DNA from: Ruminococcus sp.
GTDB lineage: Bacteria > Bacillota > Clostridia > Oscillospirales > Ruminococcaceae
Direction of reading: 5' to 3'
DNA: 29,373 nt
Assembly: GCA_003488415.1 (NCBI GenBank)
Contig: DNLQ01000169.1
Location: forward strand, 1 to 29,373
Shown here piece after piece: positions 16,650 through 25,387 of this stretch (position 1 is its first letter; each line of letters starts with the position of its first letter). A model generated the notes under the pieces. That model had not been told where the DNA came from and did not search any database. It was given only the letters and a program-made list of their open reading frames with translations. The position numbers and the translations under genes were made by a program.

Positions 16650-19600
16650 ATGCCGATATTTGCTAATCTGGTAGGCAATGGAATAAATACGAACAGCCGC
16701 TTTATTGACTTAATGCAAAATGCCGAAGCCTATGCTGATGAAGTTGAGACAAAATACAAACCCGTCGTTGGCGCAGGAGGCAGCGATCACTTTATCAGCA
16801 CAATAAAGTGTATCAGTAACCTGACCGGAATGAAGAATGCGGATAATAACTTTGACATTCCCGGAATTATCAAAAAGATCAACAGCACTCCAATCCTGAG
16901 AAGCTGGTTAAGTGCTTGCCTCAGCGCCATTATCTATTCATTTGAAAATGGCAACAAAATCAGTATCCATCCGCTTAAATTTGATGATACCAATCAGTAT
17001 CTCCGTATCTGGAGCGAAAAGCTGCAGATCAACGGTGATAACATGAATACCGCTGATCCGTCAAGCGATTATGCCAACACTGAAGCTCTCAATCTTATCT
17101 CCTTCGGAAAAGACAACACATACGAGGATTGGCTGGGCTGTCTTTCAAACTGGTGTTTTGTCATACCCATGAAGGAATACTTTGCAGCAAATGACGAAAA
17201 TAATCGCAGGCCGTGGAAGAAGTTCTACAAGAAGATGATGGAGCAAAGTAACATTATCGGGTATGCCGATACACTCAATATCCGAAGCAAGATCATGCTC
17301 AGGCTCAGTGCTGAAAACATTTCACCCAATGCCCCGGCTCCGCTGCTTGTACTGAAGGAGATCATCAGAAACAACATCAAAACAGGCGGCGTGGATATAG
17401 CGGGCAACTATCCGGTATACAAGACACTGTGCCATATTCCGTTCTTCAATACAGAGGCGGTGCAGGATCTTGACAAGATCATTTCAAACACACTCTACAT
17501 AGGCTTTGACAAAATCAGTTACTACGCCACCTATCCTTTCACACCGGAGCTTGTAAGAACTCTGAAACAGAGAAAGGCAAGTTTAGAGGACATCAAATTT
17601 TCGGTAGAAAAGGATCCTTCAGAAATCAACAAGGTAATATCAGCCAGATTCACCTGCTTATATAATTCTGAGATACAATTCATTCTGCCTATCAATGCGC
17701 TTGCCAGTAATTTTAACACAAGTCTAAAGTATTCATATAAAGTTGACAGGACATACGGAGAGGGTACAGGGAACAGAATCAAAAGCATCAGTATGCTTAG
17801 ATCATTTTGTATGTATCCGAATATAAGCGTTGAAAAGGAGGCTCAGTGCGGAAAGTTTGTATTCCTGGGAATTGACAATCATAATATCCTGCTTGAGGAT
17901 ATAAAGGGCGTTGATACTGACAATACATATACTGACGATACAAAAGTATCAATAGTGTATTCAGGCAGTCCCGATGATAAACTTTCTGATAATGATAATG
18001 AGGAGATCCTCAGGCTCGATATGAATAGAGTGACCACGATTGATTATGATACAAGATTACATCTGATCCGGACAGAAGTAAGCAAGCCTATTCATTTCAT
18101 TGAAGTCAGGAAGAACAATTCGCTGTGCGGATACATAATGAATATGCGTTCTGCCACAAGAAATAAAAAGGGAGACATCATTTCTTCAGATGTACCGGCG
18201 CTCCTGCAAGACGGAGAGGAAGTCAACATCAGCTTCGCTAAACCTGAAAAACCCAATGGAACTATGTTCGCATATGTTGACTTCGGCAGCAGCAGCAGCA
18301 GCTACAGGTACAAGCTGGACGGAGCCACAGAGCTTTCACGTAAGTCAGTAAAGGATTCAAGTATCATGCGTATGCTTCTTGCAGGCTACAATGCAGACAG
18401 GTACCGCAAGGTCATCAATCTTCCCGAGGTGAACAACGACATAAAGTTCATGTCGGTATCAGCGAAATACCAGGCAGCCGCTCCGATAAATGACTTCACG
18501 CCCTATCTCTCCGGATGGATGCCGGTGATCAGCAATGTGCCTGAGTATCTCCAGGATATACAGCTTGAATCGAGCCAGAAGACAGAGCTGGTGAACGGTA
18601 ATCCCCACAGTCCGCAGATAATAATCAACAATCTCTGCTATACCATTGCCTGCAATGCAGTAGCCGAGAACTGTAGCTCTGTAACGATAGTACCGTCACT
18701 GCCCAGCGAGAGTTATCATTCCAATCTGAATACCATCTGGGACGATGCAATAACGAAGGCGAACAATTTCTTTCCGTCTCTCAAAATATACAATGCACTG
18801 GGTGCAGATGAGAAATCACGTCCGTTCCTGTATGAAAGCATAGCGGTATCGAATTCATCAGCTACATTGCCGGGCCAGATCAGTGTGTGCATAGATATCG
18901 GTGACGGAACAACAGATATGTCAGCGGTATTCAACAGCGGCGGAAAATCAGAGCTCGTGGGATATTCTTCCATAGAGTATGCAGGCAAGGATCTGATAAA
19001 AGCTACGATAAAGGACGTAATAAAAGCCAGCACAAATGGAGTTTTCAGATATCGTCTGGATGGACACCCACCTTGTGGAAAGCTCTTCATATTAAACCCC
19101 GGAGTTGACATAAAAGAATTCGACGGAAAAGCGAATAACCTTATCAATAACTGTTATCCTAATGCTCAAATGGCTGGCGATGATCGGTATGAAATAGCTG
19201 ACGATGATCAGAATGAAAAAACTGACTATGATCAGTATAAAAAAGCTGACGTGAAAAATCTTGAAAGCAACCAGTGGCAGAACAAGATCATTGACATTCT
19301 GTCCATAAGTGATCTCTCAGATAACCTTGATCCGAAGATAGCAGCCGATCTTGTCATAAGATATCTGCTGATGATGCCGGTGATAAGGGATTTCATCAAA
19401 GTATCAGCGACTCAGGCAAAACTCAAGGGAGATGTGACGGGAATCAGAATCAAATTCACAGGCGGAGCTTCAAAGGGATTCAAAAAGCTCAGTAGAATTC
19501 TCGGCAATAATAATATCGCGGCAAATATCGTGAATTACTTACATAAGGAAGCGCCAGTGGACGATGTCAGTGTTACAGGAGTTGATGACAAGGAATTGCC

Positions 19601-20222
19601 AGCAGACGGAAAGGAGCTTCTCATCAACGGACTTGATGCTCTTAAAATAAAGCCCGACTCACCCGTTGGCATTACCGGAGCAGATAACATCACTGTAGAA
19701 TGGCAAACAGTTAATCCGACTGATCCCGTAAACTTCGGCAATCCCGACAGCATACACAAAGACTGCCTGAGAAAGCCGTTCCGCCCTAACGACGGAACCT
19801 CCGGAACACCCGGAGAGGTTGGGAACTATAACAGGAACACTGTTATCAAAGATGTATCCAGTCACTATGATTCGTCTTATTCAAGTATAAAGAGTGAGAC
19901 GGAAGATTATCTCAAAAAGGAGATCATCGAAAAGATGATAAGGTCCGGAAGCAAGTATCCCGGCATCATTGATACGCTTCTGAGCGGTCTCCTCTCGGAG
20001 GGCAGCAAGGATTATCTTGTAGGTAAGCTCCAGGGATTAGCGGCTGGCGAAGTATTCACCAAGGCGTGTGAACAGAGCATTTATCCCGAGATGATAAAGG
20101 ATGCGGCGTTCATGTATGCTTTCAGCTCGCTTATCACCGATCACTTCGGAGAGCTGAAGGAAGGCAGCATAGCAGATGCCACTGAGGCAGAGAAATACAA
20201 GTTCGGAGTATTAGAGAAATGA
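16650..20222 (+). CDS. Giant actin/Hsp70-fold (ASKHA) ATPase, copy 1
   Basis: An 1190-aa cytoplasmic protein. A unique N-terminal half (about 1-530) is not recognised. The C-terminal half carries ASKHA motifs: phosphate-1 AYVDFGSSSSSYRYKL (Asp544), phosphate-2 CIDIGDGTTDMSAVF (Asp749) and the adenosine motif KFTGGASKG (about 935-943). The phosphate-2 loop has Asp where Hsp70 has its second Gly. No J-binding or peptide-binding domain is evident. An acidic tandem repeat (residues 843-866) lies in an insertion before the adenosine motif. Homology to the 1033-aa protein at 22286 is clear (for example GYSSIEYAGKDLIKA against GYSSVEYAGRDLAAA). AAAGGAGG precedes ATG 16650, and the stop overlaps the next ATG by 4 bases. 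Size and motifs suggest a nucleotide-gated scaffold or motor-like element. Confidence 0.85.
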   Translation: MPIFANLVGNGINTNSRFIDLMQNAEAYADEVETKYKPVVGAGGSDHFISTIKCISNLTGMKNADNNFDIPGIIKKINSTPILRSWLSACLSAIIYSFENGNKISIHPLKFDDTNQYLRIWSEKLQINGDNMNTADPSSDYANTEALNLISFGKDNTYEDWLGCLSNWCFVIPMKEYFAANDENNRRPWKKFYKKMMEQSNIIGYADTLNIRSKIMLRLSAENISPNAPAPLLVLKEIIRNNIKTGGVDIAGNYPVYKTLCHIPFFNTEAVQDLDKIISNTLYIGFDKISYYATYPFTPELVRTLKQRKASLEDIKFSVEKDPSEINKVISARFTCLYNSEIQFILPINALASNFNTSLKYSYKVDRTYGEGTGNRIKSISMLRSFCMYPNISVEKEAQCGKFVFLGIDNHNILLEDIKGVDTDNTYTDDTKVSIVYSGSPDDKLSDNDNEEILRLDMNRVTTIDYDTRLHLIRTEVSKPIHFIEVRKNNSLCGYIMNMRSATRNKKGDIISSDVPALLQDGEEVNISFAKPEKPNGTMFAYVDFGSSSSSYRYKLDGATELSRKSVKDSSIMRMLLAGYNADRYRKVINLPEVNNDIKFMSVSAKYQAAAPINDFTPYLSGWMPVISNVPEYLQDIQLESSQKTELVNGNPHSPQIIINNLCYTIACNAVAENCSSVTIVPSLPSESYHSNLNTIWDDAITKANNFFPSLKIYNALGADEKSRPFLYESIAVSNSSATLPGQISVCIDIGDGTTDMSAVFNSGGKSELVGYSSIEYAGKDLIKATIKDVIKASTNGVFRYRLDGHPPCGKLFILNPGVDIKEFDGKANNLINNCYPNAQMAGDDRYEIADDDQNEKTDYDQYKKADVKNLESNQWQNKIIDILSISDLSDNLDPKIAADLVIRYLLMMPVIRDFIKVSATQAKLKGDVTGIRIKFTGGASKGFKKLSRILGNNNIAANIVNYLHKEAPVDDVSVTGVDDKELPADGKELLINGLDALKIKPDSPVGITGADNITVEWQTVNPTDPVNFGNPDSIHKDCLRKPFRPNDGTSGTPGEVGNYNRNTVIKDVSSHYDSSYSSIKSETEDYLKKEIIEKMIRSGSKYPGIIDTLLSGLLSEGSKDYLVGKLQGLAAGEVFTKACEQSIYPEMIKDAAFMYAFSSLITDHFGELKEGSIADATEAEKYKFGVLEK
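19176..19247 (+). repeat. Three in-frame 24-bp tandem repeats in the giant ATPase gene
   Basis: Three 8-codon units (GDDRYEIA, DDDQNEKT, DYDQYKKA) follow one another without a gap and share the core GATGATC/TATGATC. The copies are imperfect, and period-24 units keep the frame. The paralogous gene at 22286 lacks this block, so it arose after the two genes separated. It encodes an acidic Tyr/Asp/Lys linker and may vary in copy number between strains. Confidence 0.8.
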
Positions 20223-20935
20223 TGACACATCTGATCTTTGTAATATGCGGATTCGCAGCAGGTGTACTTGCAGGTTTTGTACTCGCCGTAGTACTTCGTG
20301 AGAAACTGAAAAGCAGAAGAATCAGCCGGAACGTTCCGACATCAGGCAGTCAGGCTGACCTGAGCCGGGTGGTCAGCTTTGCCAGGAAGACCGAGGAGGA
20401 GCTGAAGTATATATCAGGCGAGACAGCACACATAGCCCGTAGCATCTCAGCCATACACAATGCACAGAAGAATGCCGGAGGAGATACAGCGGCAGTTCAC
20501 AGCAGCAGTTCAGGAGACCAGAGCGGCTTTGACGATCTTATCTATCATAAGCCGCAGGAGACTGCACCGGAACCCCCGGTACAGCAGCAGGCTCCTGCAT
20601 CAGCCAGCAGACCTGCACCTGTCAGCAGCGGCATAAAGCTGACTGAAATGTATGAAATGATAGAGGAGCTGAAGCAGGGAGTGCCGGAATACAGGATGTA
20701 CAATACTCTGTCAGGCAAGGTGGAATACACCACAGATCCCGACTCAGATTACATTCTCCGCATAGCGGGCGGGCAGAAGCAGCTTCTGCCGAACAGGATG
20801 TCTACATTCAGTGTCTACGAGCTGAACGAAGCGACATATAAATGCTCCGTGCAGTATATCAGACCGGATAACCACATCATACCATGTATCATCGACGATG
20901 GAGGAAACATAGTCAGCAAAGGGATCATCACATGA
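20219..20935 (+). CDS. Single-pass membrane protein with cytoplasmic tail
   Basis: A 238-aa protein, not recognised. Its ATG overlaps the giant ATPase stop (ATGA), so translation is coupled. One hydrophobic segment (about 5-27) is followed by a basic stretch (REKLKSRRISR), placing the rest in the cytoplasm. Then come a helical segment (about 50-82, with heptad-like spacing in TEEELKYISGETAHIARSIS), a Pro/Ala/Gln-rich linker (about 110-135) and a compact C-terminal domain (about 138-238). The protein could anchor the giant ATPase to the membrane. It occupies the same position as the 285-aa protein after the second giant ATPase, and both have a Gly-rich helix, basic residues and a VV-containing helix, so the two may be related. 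Confidence 0.72.
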   Translation: MMTHLIFVICGFAAGVLAGFVLAVVLREKLKSRRISRNVPTSGSQADLSRVVSFARKTEEELKYISGETAHIARSISAIHNAQKNAGGDTAAVHSSSSGDQSGFDDLIYHKPQETAPEPPVQQQAPASASRPAPVSSGIKLTEMYEMIEELKQGVPEYRMYNTLSGKVEYTTDPDSDYILRIAGGQKQLLPNRMSTFSVYELNEATYKCSVQYIRPDNHIIPCIIDDGGNIVSKGIIT

Positions 20936-20945
20936 AAAAGACCAA

Positions 20946-20972
20946 CAGTGGCCGGCTTAGTGCCGGTCACTG
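20946..20972. other. Strong intra-operon hairpin between the two module copies
   Basis: Arms CAGTGGCCGGC (20946-20956) and GCCGGTCACTG (20962-20972) pair over 11 bases with one G-T wobble around a 5-base loop. No T-run follows on the + strand. On the minus strand it is followed by GTCTTTTT, so it could stop antisense transcription. On the + strand it may be an RNA-processing or mRNA-stability element, or a partial attenuator that lowers expression of the second module. Confidence 0.45.
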
Positions 20973-21002
20973 ATACATATGGCGGAAAACGGAGAAAAGA
21001 AG

Positions 21003-22271
21003 ATGCGGACAAAAGTATACACATGGGGCAGGACAGGTATCATGACATCACAGGTGCTTGTGGCAGGCATCTGCACCGGACTCTGGCACACAGGCGGAAT
21101 GGAGCTTCGTGTGACACCGACAGATGACGACAGCGGAACGGAGACGGTAAAGGAACTTGAGAGGAACTATGCCAGCCTGTGTAAAGTACTGTACAGCAGT
21201 GAGCCCGAGCTTGTACCGGACAGCGCTCCCTTCGTCTTCCGGATCAGTGATCTTCCTCAGGCAGATCACGAGCTGCTTTCCATAGGACTTACGGAGGACG
21301 AGATAAGCAGCAGTACCGGAAGAGCAGCAGAATACTCGCTTGCGTCCTCAGATACGGAGAATCTTTACCGTGACAGCAATGCAGAGACGTCGGTAAACTG
21401 CGGTGCAGTAGGCGGAAAAGACATCAAAGCCGAAGCACTGCTGATAAGGTCGGCGGCATCTGCAAATACCAGGCACCGCTTCATGGTGATATCCTGCGGA
21501 AAGGGAAATGACGGCAGATATGACATTCAGGGCGCAGTCAACTCAATGATGTCCATGAAGGCAGGGGCGGACGCATATTTCGTGAACGTCCCCACGGACG
21601 ATCCTTCATGCGATGCCGCAGCGGAAGAACCGGACGTATACTGTCTGATGAACGCCAGAGCGGTAACAGAAGCGGCACTGGGGCAGGAGAAGTACACAGG
21701 CGGCATAGTCATCGGGCTTGCAGCGGACAAGGAAACAGGCATCACACTCCCGGAGCTTGCAGGTGAAGGCTGCCGGAGCAATACACCGGCATACATACTG
21801 ACAGTGCTGCTGCTTACGGGGAGCTTTCTTCCGGCAGTAGGGGAGCTGAAAACGAAACGGCGGAGGGCGAAGAAACAGCATCCCTTTCTCGAAGCATGGG
21901 ACAATTCATCTTTTCTGAACAAGACATCTTCATCAGCAGCCGACATGATATGCAGCATCATAGAGAGCTGGGTAAGAGACACCATGCTTCCGCCGCTGGA
22001 GGTGCTGATGAAGGCTGACAGCAGCAGCATGACATCACTGTTCACGGAAAAGGTCGCAGGAGCACTGAAAGCCGTAAGGCAGAACACCCGGCCGGAGCTT
22101 GACGAAGAACTCGTGGAAGAAGTGATGAAAGGGATAAAAACGGTGATAAAACCGGGGAAATGTATCGGGTTCTTTGAAAGCGGCATACCTGAGCCGGACT
22201 GGAAAGATGCGCAGCAAACCGCCTTCAGCATCATAAGGTACGCCTACAGGAAGGCAAAGGAAATGATATAG
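21003..22271 (+). CDS. Paralogue of the tubulin-like candidate, copy 2
   Basis: A 422-aa protein. ATG 21003 is preferred over 20979 because GGAG lies 8 bases before it, while 20979 has no ribosome binding site and follows a hairpin. It parallels the 621-aa protein: N-terminal KVYTWGRTGIMTSQVLVAG, the Gly-containing loop FMVISCGKGNDGRYDIQG (about 160-177), and YTGG (231) to LLTG (270), 36 residues apart here against 36 in copy 1. The GGGT core of copy 1 is lost, so nucleotide binding is doubtful and it may be the inactive partner. It also lacks the central helical insertion (about 240-300) of copy 1. The product is Ser/Glu-rich and the gene more GC-rich. The second giant ATPase gene begins 14 bases later. 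Confidence 0.74.
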   Translation: MRTKVYTWGRTGIMTSQVLVAGICTGLWHTGGMELRVTPTDDDSGTETVKELERNYASLCKVLYSSEPELVPDSAPFVFRISDLPQADHELLSIGLTEDEISSSTGRAAEYSLASSDTENLYRDSNAETSVNCGAVGGKDIKAEALLIRSAASANTRHRFMVISCGKGNDGRYDIQGAVNSMMSMKAGADAYFVNVPTDDPSCDAAAEEPDVYCLMNARAVTEAALGQEKYTGGIVIGLAADKETGITLPELAGEGCRSNTPAYILTVLLLTGSFLPAVGELKTKRRRAKKQHPFLEAWDNSSFLNKTSSSAADMICSIIESWVRDTMLPPLEVLMKADSSSMTSLFTEKVAGALKAVRQNTRPELDEELVEEVMKGIKTVIKPGKCIGFFESGIPEPDWKDAQQTAFSIIRYAYRKAKEMI

Positions 22272-22285
22272 AAGGAGGCGGCAAA

Positions 22286-25200
22286 GTGATATCATCAAAT
22301 CTGAAAAAAAGCGGTATCGCTATTCCGTCCGACAGACTTGCACCGTTTATGGCAGCACGCAGCATGAAGATTTTTGCAGCCGGACTGAATGAACTGTTCC
22401 CGGCTGGAGAAAAGCCAGAGGGAGGCAGCTTCATCACGAACGGGATCCGGCTGCTGGCAGACCTTGACAGCAGCGATACGGAGACCGGTACAAAGAAGAT
22501 ACGCAGCAGCGGATATCTGAGAAGCTGGTTTGCAACACTGCTGTGTATCGTTCTGTACGGGAGCCGGGAAACAGGATCACTGGTCACGGAGACAGTGGAT
22601 ACAGCAGATGACAGTGCCCTGAGGGTGATAGCGGAAAAGGTCACCGCAGATGACGCACTTCCGGAGCTGAAGGTATACCGGATAAAGGATGACACAAGCA
22701 GCACGCTTATTGGCTGTGTCTCGCCGGAGTATCTTGTTTTGCCTCTTTGCAGCAGGATAAGAGATGAAGCGGAGTGGGTGAATCTCCATGACGGTCTCGT
22801 GACACGGCTTGCCGATACCACCTGTCCCCCGGAGGAGATGCTTCCGGAGATAAAAGAGACGATACAGCGCATACAGCTCTGGCTCACGGCACAGAGCCTT
22901 CCGGATACCGGAGCAGCAGGAGCAGCAAAGAAGCTGATGACGGAGATATCCGGGATAAGCAGGGAGCAGTTTAAAGGGGATACGGGGAGTCTGCCGTACA
23001 CGGAAGCAGCCGGTATGCGGCTGTATCATACCGACTCCCGGTTCACTCTGTCCCTTCCCGAAAAGGTGTTTGCAGGCAGGATATTCATATCGGAAAAAAA
23101 CGGAGAAGCAAAGGCACTCTACCCCTTCACATCCGGCTTTGCCGGATATCTCTCAGCCGGAAACGGCTCGGTGGAGAGCATGAAACTGAGTGCAGTACGG
23201 TCAGCCGACCAGAGTCTGTTCTGTGTATCAGTCGATGCCATGCTCAGCAGCAGGATACGTTTCATCGGCAGCGGCAGCACCTGTGGGGACATATCCTTTC
23301 TTCAGCACCGTGTCCATTCATATGACAGGCATCACATCAGCACGGAAGGAAAGGGCGGTATGCCATCCATTCCATCTTTCTGCGTATTTCCCGATATACC
23401 GGCAGAATACGGGTACAGGTGCAGCAGGTATGTATACATACACCGCTGCGGCAGTACTGCTGCGGATAAGTACATAGAAAAGAGAGCAGATGCCGTGACA
23501 GAAACGGCTGACGGGAGCAGATATGCCGTAAGAGCCGCAGAGAGCCCGGAGCATCTTATCTTCATACAGATGAACGAGGAGGGCGAGGGAGGATATCTCC
23601 TTGACCTGCGGACAAAGCTGAAAAGGCACAGCGCCCTGCTCACAGAGGGCGGCAGCAGCTTCACACTTGCCGTAACGCACGGATTGATTTCAGATTCACC
23701 TATGCGTATGTACCTTGACCTGGGCAGCAGCAGCTCGGCAGCAGGCTACAAGTTCGGCTCCGGCGATCTGACGGAGCATTCCTACACAGGCGGCAGCAGC
23801 ATAGTACGCATTATCCCGGAAGACAGCAGTACCGGAGGGTACGAAGAATTTCTCCCTCTGAATACGGAAGCCGGGATAATACCGTCAGTCATAGCGTATG
23901 CGGCTGAGGAAAACAAGGAGCTGCCAGAAGCGCTCAAGCCGTACAATAAAGGAACGCTGCCTGCGGGACTGAGCCTTACCCGTCTTGAGCGGGCAGGTGT
24001 AAGGATAGTATCCGTCGGAAAGCCGCAGCTTCCACGGCAGATAACACCGGAGATGACTGCGGCAGTTGCACAGCTCGGCTTTGCAGGAGCCTGTCACACA
24101 GTAAACAGCGGAGCGTCCGCACTGACGATAATCCCCTCCTACCCGGATATCCGTTATGCACAAAACTACATGATACTCTGGCAGTATGCCGCAGACATCA
24201 TACGCTGCTTCTTCCCGCAGCTAAAGGTAATAAGTGCGGCAAAGCCGGATAATTCGGCATTTCTGAGTGAGAGCATAGCAGCTGTGAGCGGCATAAAGAC
24301 AACCAATGATGTATTATGTATCAGTATCGACATCGGAGACTCCACCACAGATATATCCGGCATATACAGGAACAGCAGCGGCGAGCTGGAGATATGCGGC
24401 TACAGCTCGGTGGAATACGCAGGCAGGGACCTTGCCGCAGCGAGCTTCCGCTCAGTCATGGAGAGGATACGCAGCAGCAGCGGCAGCTATGACCGGGAGT
24501 TCCGTGATACGGTCTGCGGCAGCGGAGACAGACCGGGACTGTTCGTAAACATCGGTACAGAGGCTGAGAGCATACTCTCCACCCTGAAAGCCGCATTCAC
24601 ACCCGGCAGGGAAACGCCCGGTAACTGGCATGACCATTTCAACGAGCTTCTGACAATGGCAGAGCTGTCGGACTCACCCGAAGCCGGAGGAGGATACTTC
24701 AGCCGGGAATACACCTCACGGACTGCACTTCTGATGCCGCTGCTGGCAGAGCTGACAGCGCATATGCTGCATACCCTGGACAGACCGGATACTCCTGTGA
24801 ATATCACCTTCTGCGGCGGAGCATCCGGGAGTATAGGCAAGTATACCGGTACAAAAGAATTCGAGGATTCATTCAGCAGACTGATAAGAGAACGTGCCGG
24901 GGAAAGGAACATCTGCATCACGAAAGCCGTACAGAGCAGCAAGAGCCTCGTCATCCGGGGACTTGCAGAGCTGGAGGTCAGGGTGGAAAGCTCCGGGGAA
25001 GTGAAGCTGAGTCACAATGGCAGCTTACGTCATGCGGACTGGGAAAAGGCAGATCCCTCCGCCCCGTACCCTGGCTCGGAAAAATGGAAGCAGCGGCTCA
25101 GTGAGGCAGAGAGCGCCGTCACACCGGAAGGCTTCCGGAAGTACACATCAGAAGCACTCAGACGTTTTGGATGTCCTGACACAGCAGAAGCACTCAGCCG

Positions 25201-25387
25201 GAGAACTGACGAAGAGCTGAATCTTGCGCTTGACAGCTCCGTTCTGGAGAAAGCAGCAGCCATGTCGGTATATCCGGAGGTCATCCCCGGCATCGCATAC
25301 CTGATAGCAGCATCGGAGATGCTGTCCGTACACACAAGGAATCCTGCCTGTTCAGGCGAAGAATACAATAGGAGGAAAAGCAGATGA
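22286..25387 (+). CDS. Giant actin/Hsp70-fold (ASKHA) ATPase, copy 2
   Basis: A 1033-aa paralogue of the 1190-aa protein. GTG start at 22286 with AGAAGGAGG upstream. Phosphate-1 is MYLDLGSSSSAAGYKF (Asp478), phosphate-2 SIDIGDSTTDISG (Asp682), and the adenosine motif ITFCGGASGSIGKY (Gly844 region). Other matching stretches are GYSSVEYAGRDLAAAS, FLSESIAAVSG against FLYESIAVSNS, and SALTIIPSYP against SSVTIVPSLP. N-terminal parallels (YLRSWFATLLCIVLYG against ILRSWLSACLSAIIYS) show that the whole length is homologous. It lacks the acidic repeat linker of copy 1. Both catalytic Asp positions are kept, so both copies may hydrolyse ATP. The stop overlaps the next start by 4 bases. Antisense open frames across this gene are GC-rich shadows. 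Confidence 0.86.
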   Translation: MISSNLKKSGIAIPSDRLAPFMAARSMKIFAAGLNELFPAGEKPEGGSFITNGIRLLADLDSSDTETGTKKIRSSGYLRSWFATLLCIVLYGSRETGSLVTETVDTADDSALRVIAEKVTADDALPELKVYRIKDDTSSTLIGCVSPEYLVLPLCSRIRDEAEWVNLHDGLVTRLADTTCPPEEMLPEIKETIQRIQLWLTAQSLPDTGAAGAAKKLMTEISGISREQFKGDTGSLPYTEAAGMRLYHTDSRFTLSLPEKVFAGRIFISEKNGEAKALYPFTSGFAGYLSAGNGSVESMKLSAVRSADQSLFCVSVDAMLSSRIRFIGSGSTCGDISFLQHRVHSYDRHHISTEGKGGMPSIPSFCVFPDIPAEYGYRCSRYVYIHRCGSTAADKYIEKRADAVTETADGSRYAVRAAESPEHLIFIQMNEEGEGGYLLDLRTKLKRHSALLTEGGSSFTLAVTHGLISDSPMRMYLDLGSSSSAAGYKFGSGDLTEHSYTGGSSIVRIIPEDSSTGGYEEFLPLNTEAGIIPSVIAYAAEENKELPEALKPYNKGTLPAGLSLTRLERAGVRIVSVGKPQLPRQITPEMTAAVAQLGFAGACHTVNSGASALTIIPSYPDIRYAQNYMILWQYAADIIRCFFPQLKVISAAKPDNSAFLSESIAAVSGIKTTNDVLCISIDIGDSTTDISGIYRNSSGELEICGYSSVEYAGRDLAAASFRSVMERIRSSSGSYDREFRDTVCGSGDRPGLFVNIGTEAESILSTLKAAFTPGRETPGNWHDHFNELLTMAELSDSPEAGGGYFSREYTSRTALLMPLLAELTAHMLHTLDRPDTPVNITFCGGASGSIGKYTGTKEFEDSFSRLIRERAGERNICITKAVQSSKSLVIRGLAELEVRVESSGEVKLSHNGSLRHADWEKADPSAPYPGSEKWKQRLSEAESAVTPEGFRKYTSEALRRFGCPDTAEALSRRTDEELNLALDSSVLEKAAAMSVYPEVIPGIAYLIAASEMLSVHTRNPACSGEEYNRRKSR

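Noticed and set aside
18289..18302. AGC trinucleotide run in the giant ATPase gene as a microsatellite
   Set aside because: It encodes the Ser-rich phosphate-1 loop, and a similar Ser run occurs at the same place in the paralogue, so it reflects protein constraint.
21527..23001. Long antisense open frames (about 235 and 256 codons) opposite the second tubulin-like and giant ATPase genes
   Set aside because: They lie wholly opposite well-supported genes in GC-rich DNA, give Ser/Pro/Phe-rich low-quality proteins, and lack ribosome binding sites or known motifs.
16650..25387. FtsA, MreB or ParM identity for the giant ATPases
   Set aside because: Only the general ASKHA motifs match; size, the N-terminal half and loop residues differ from these families.
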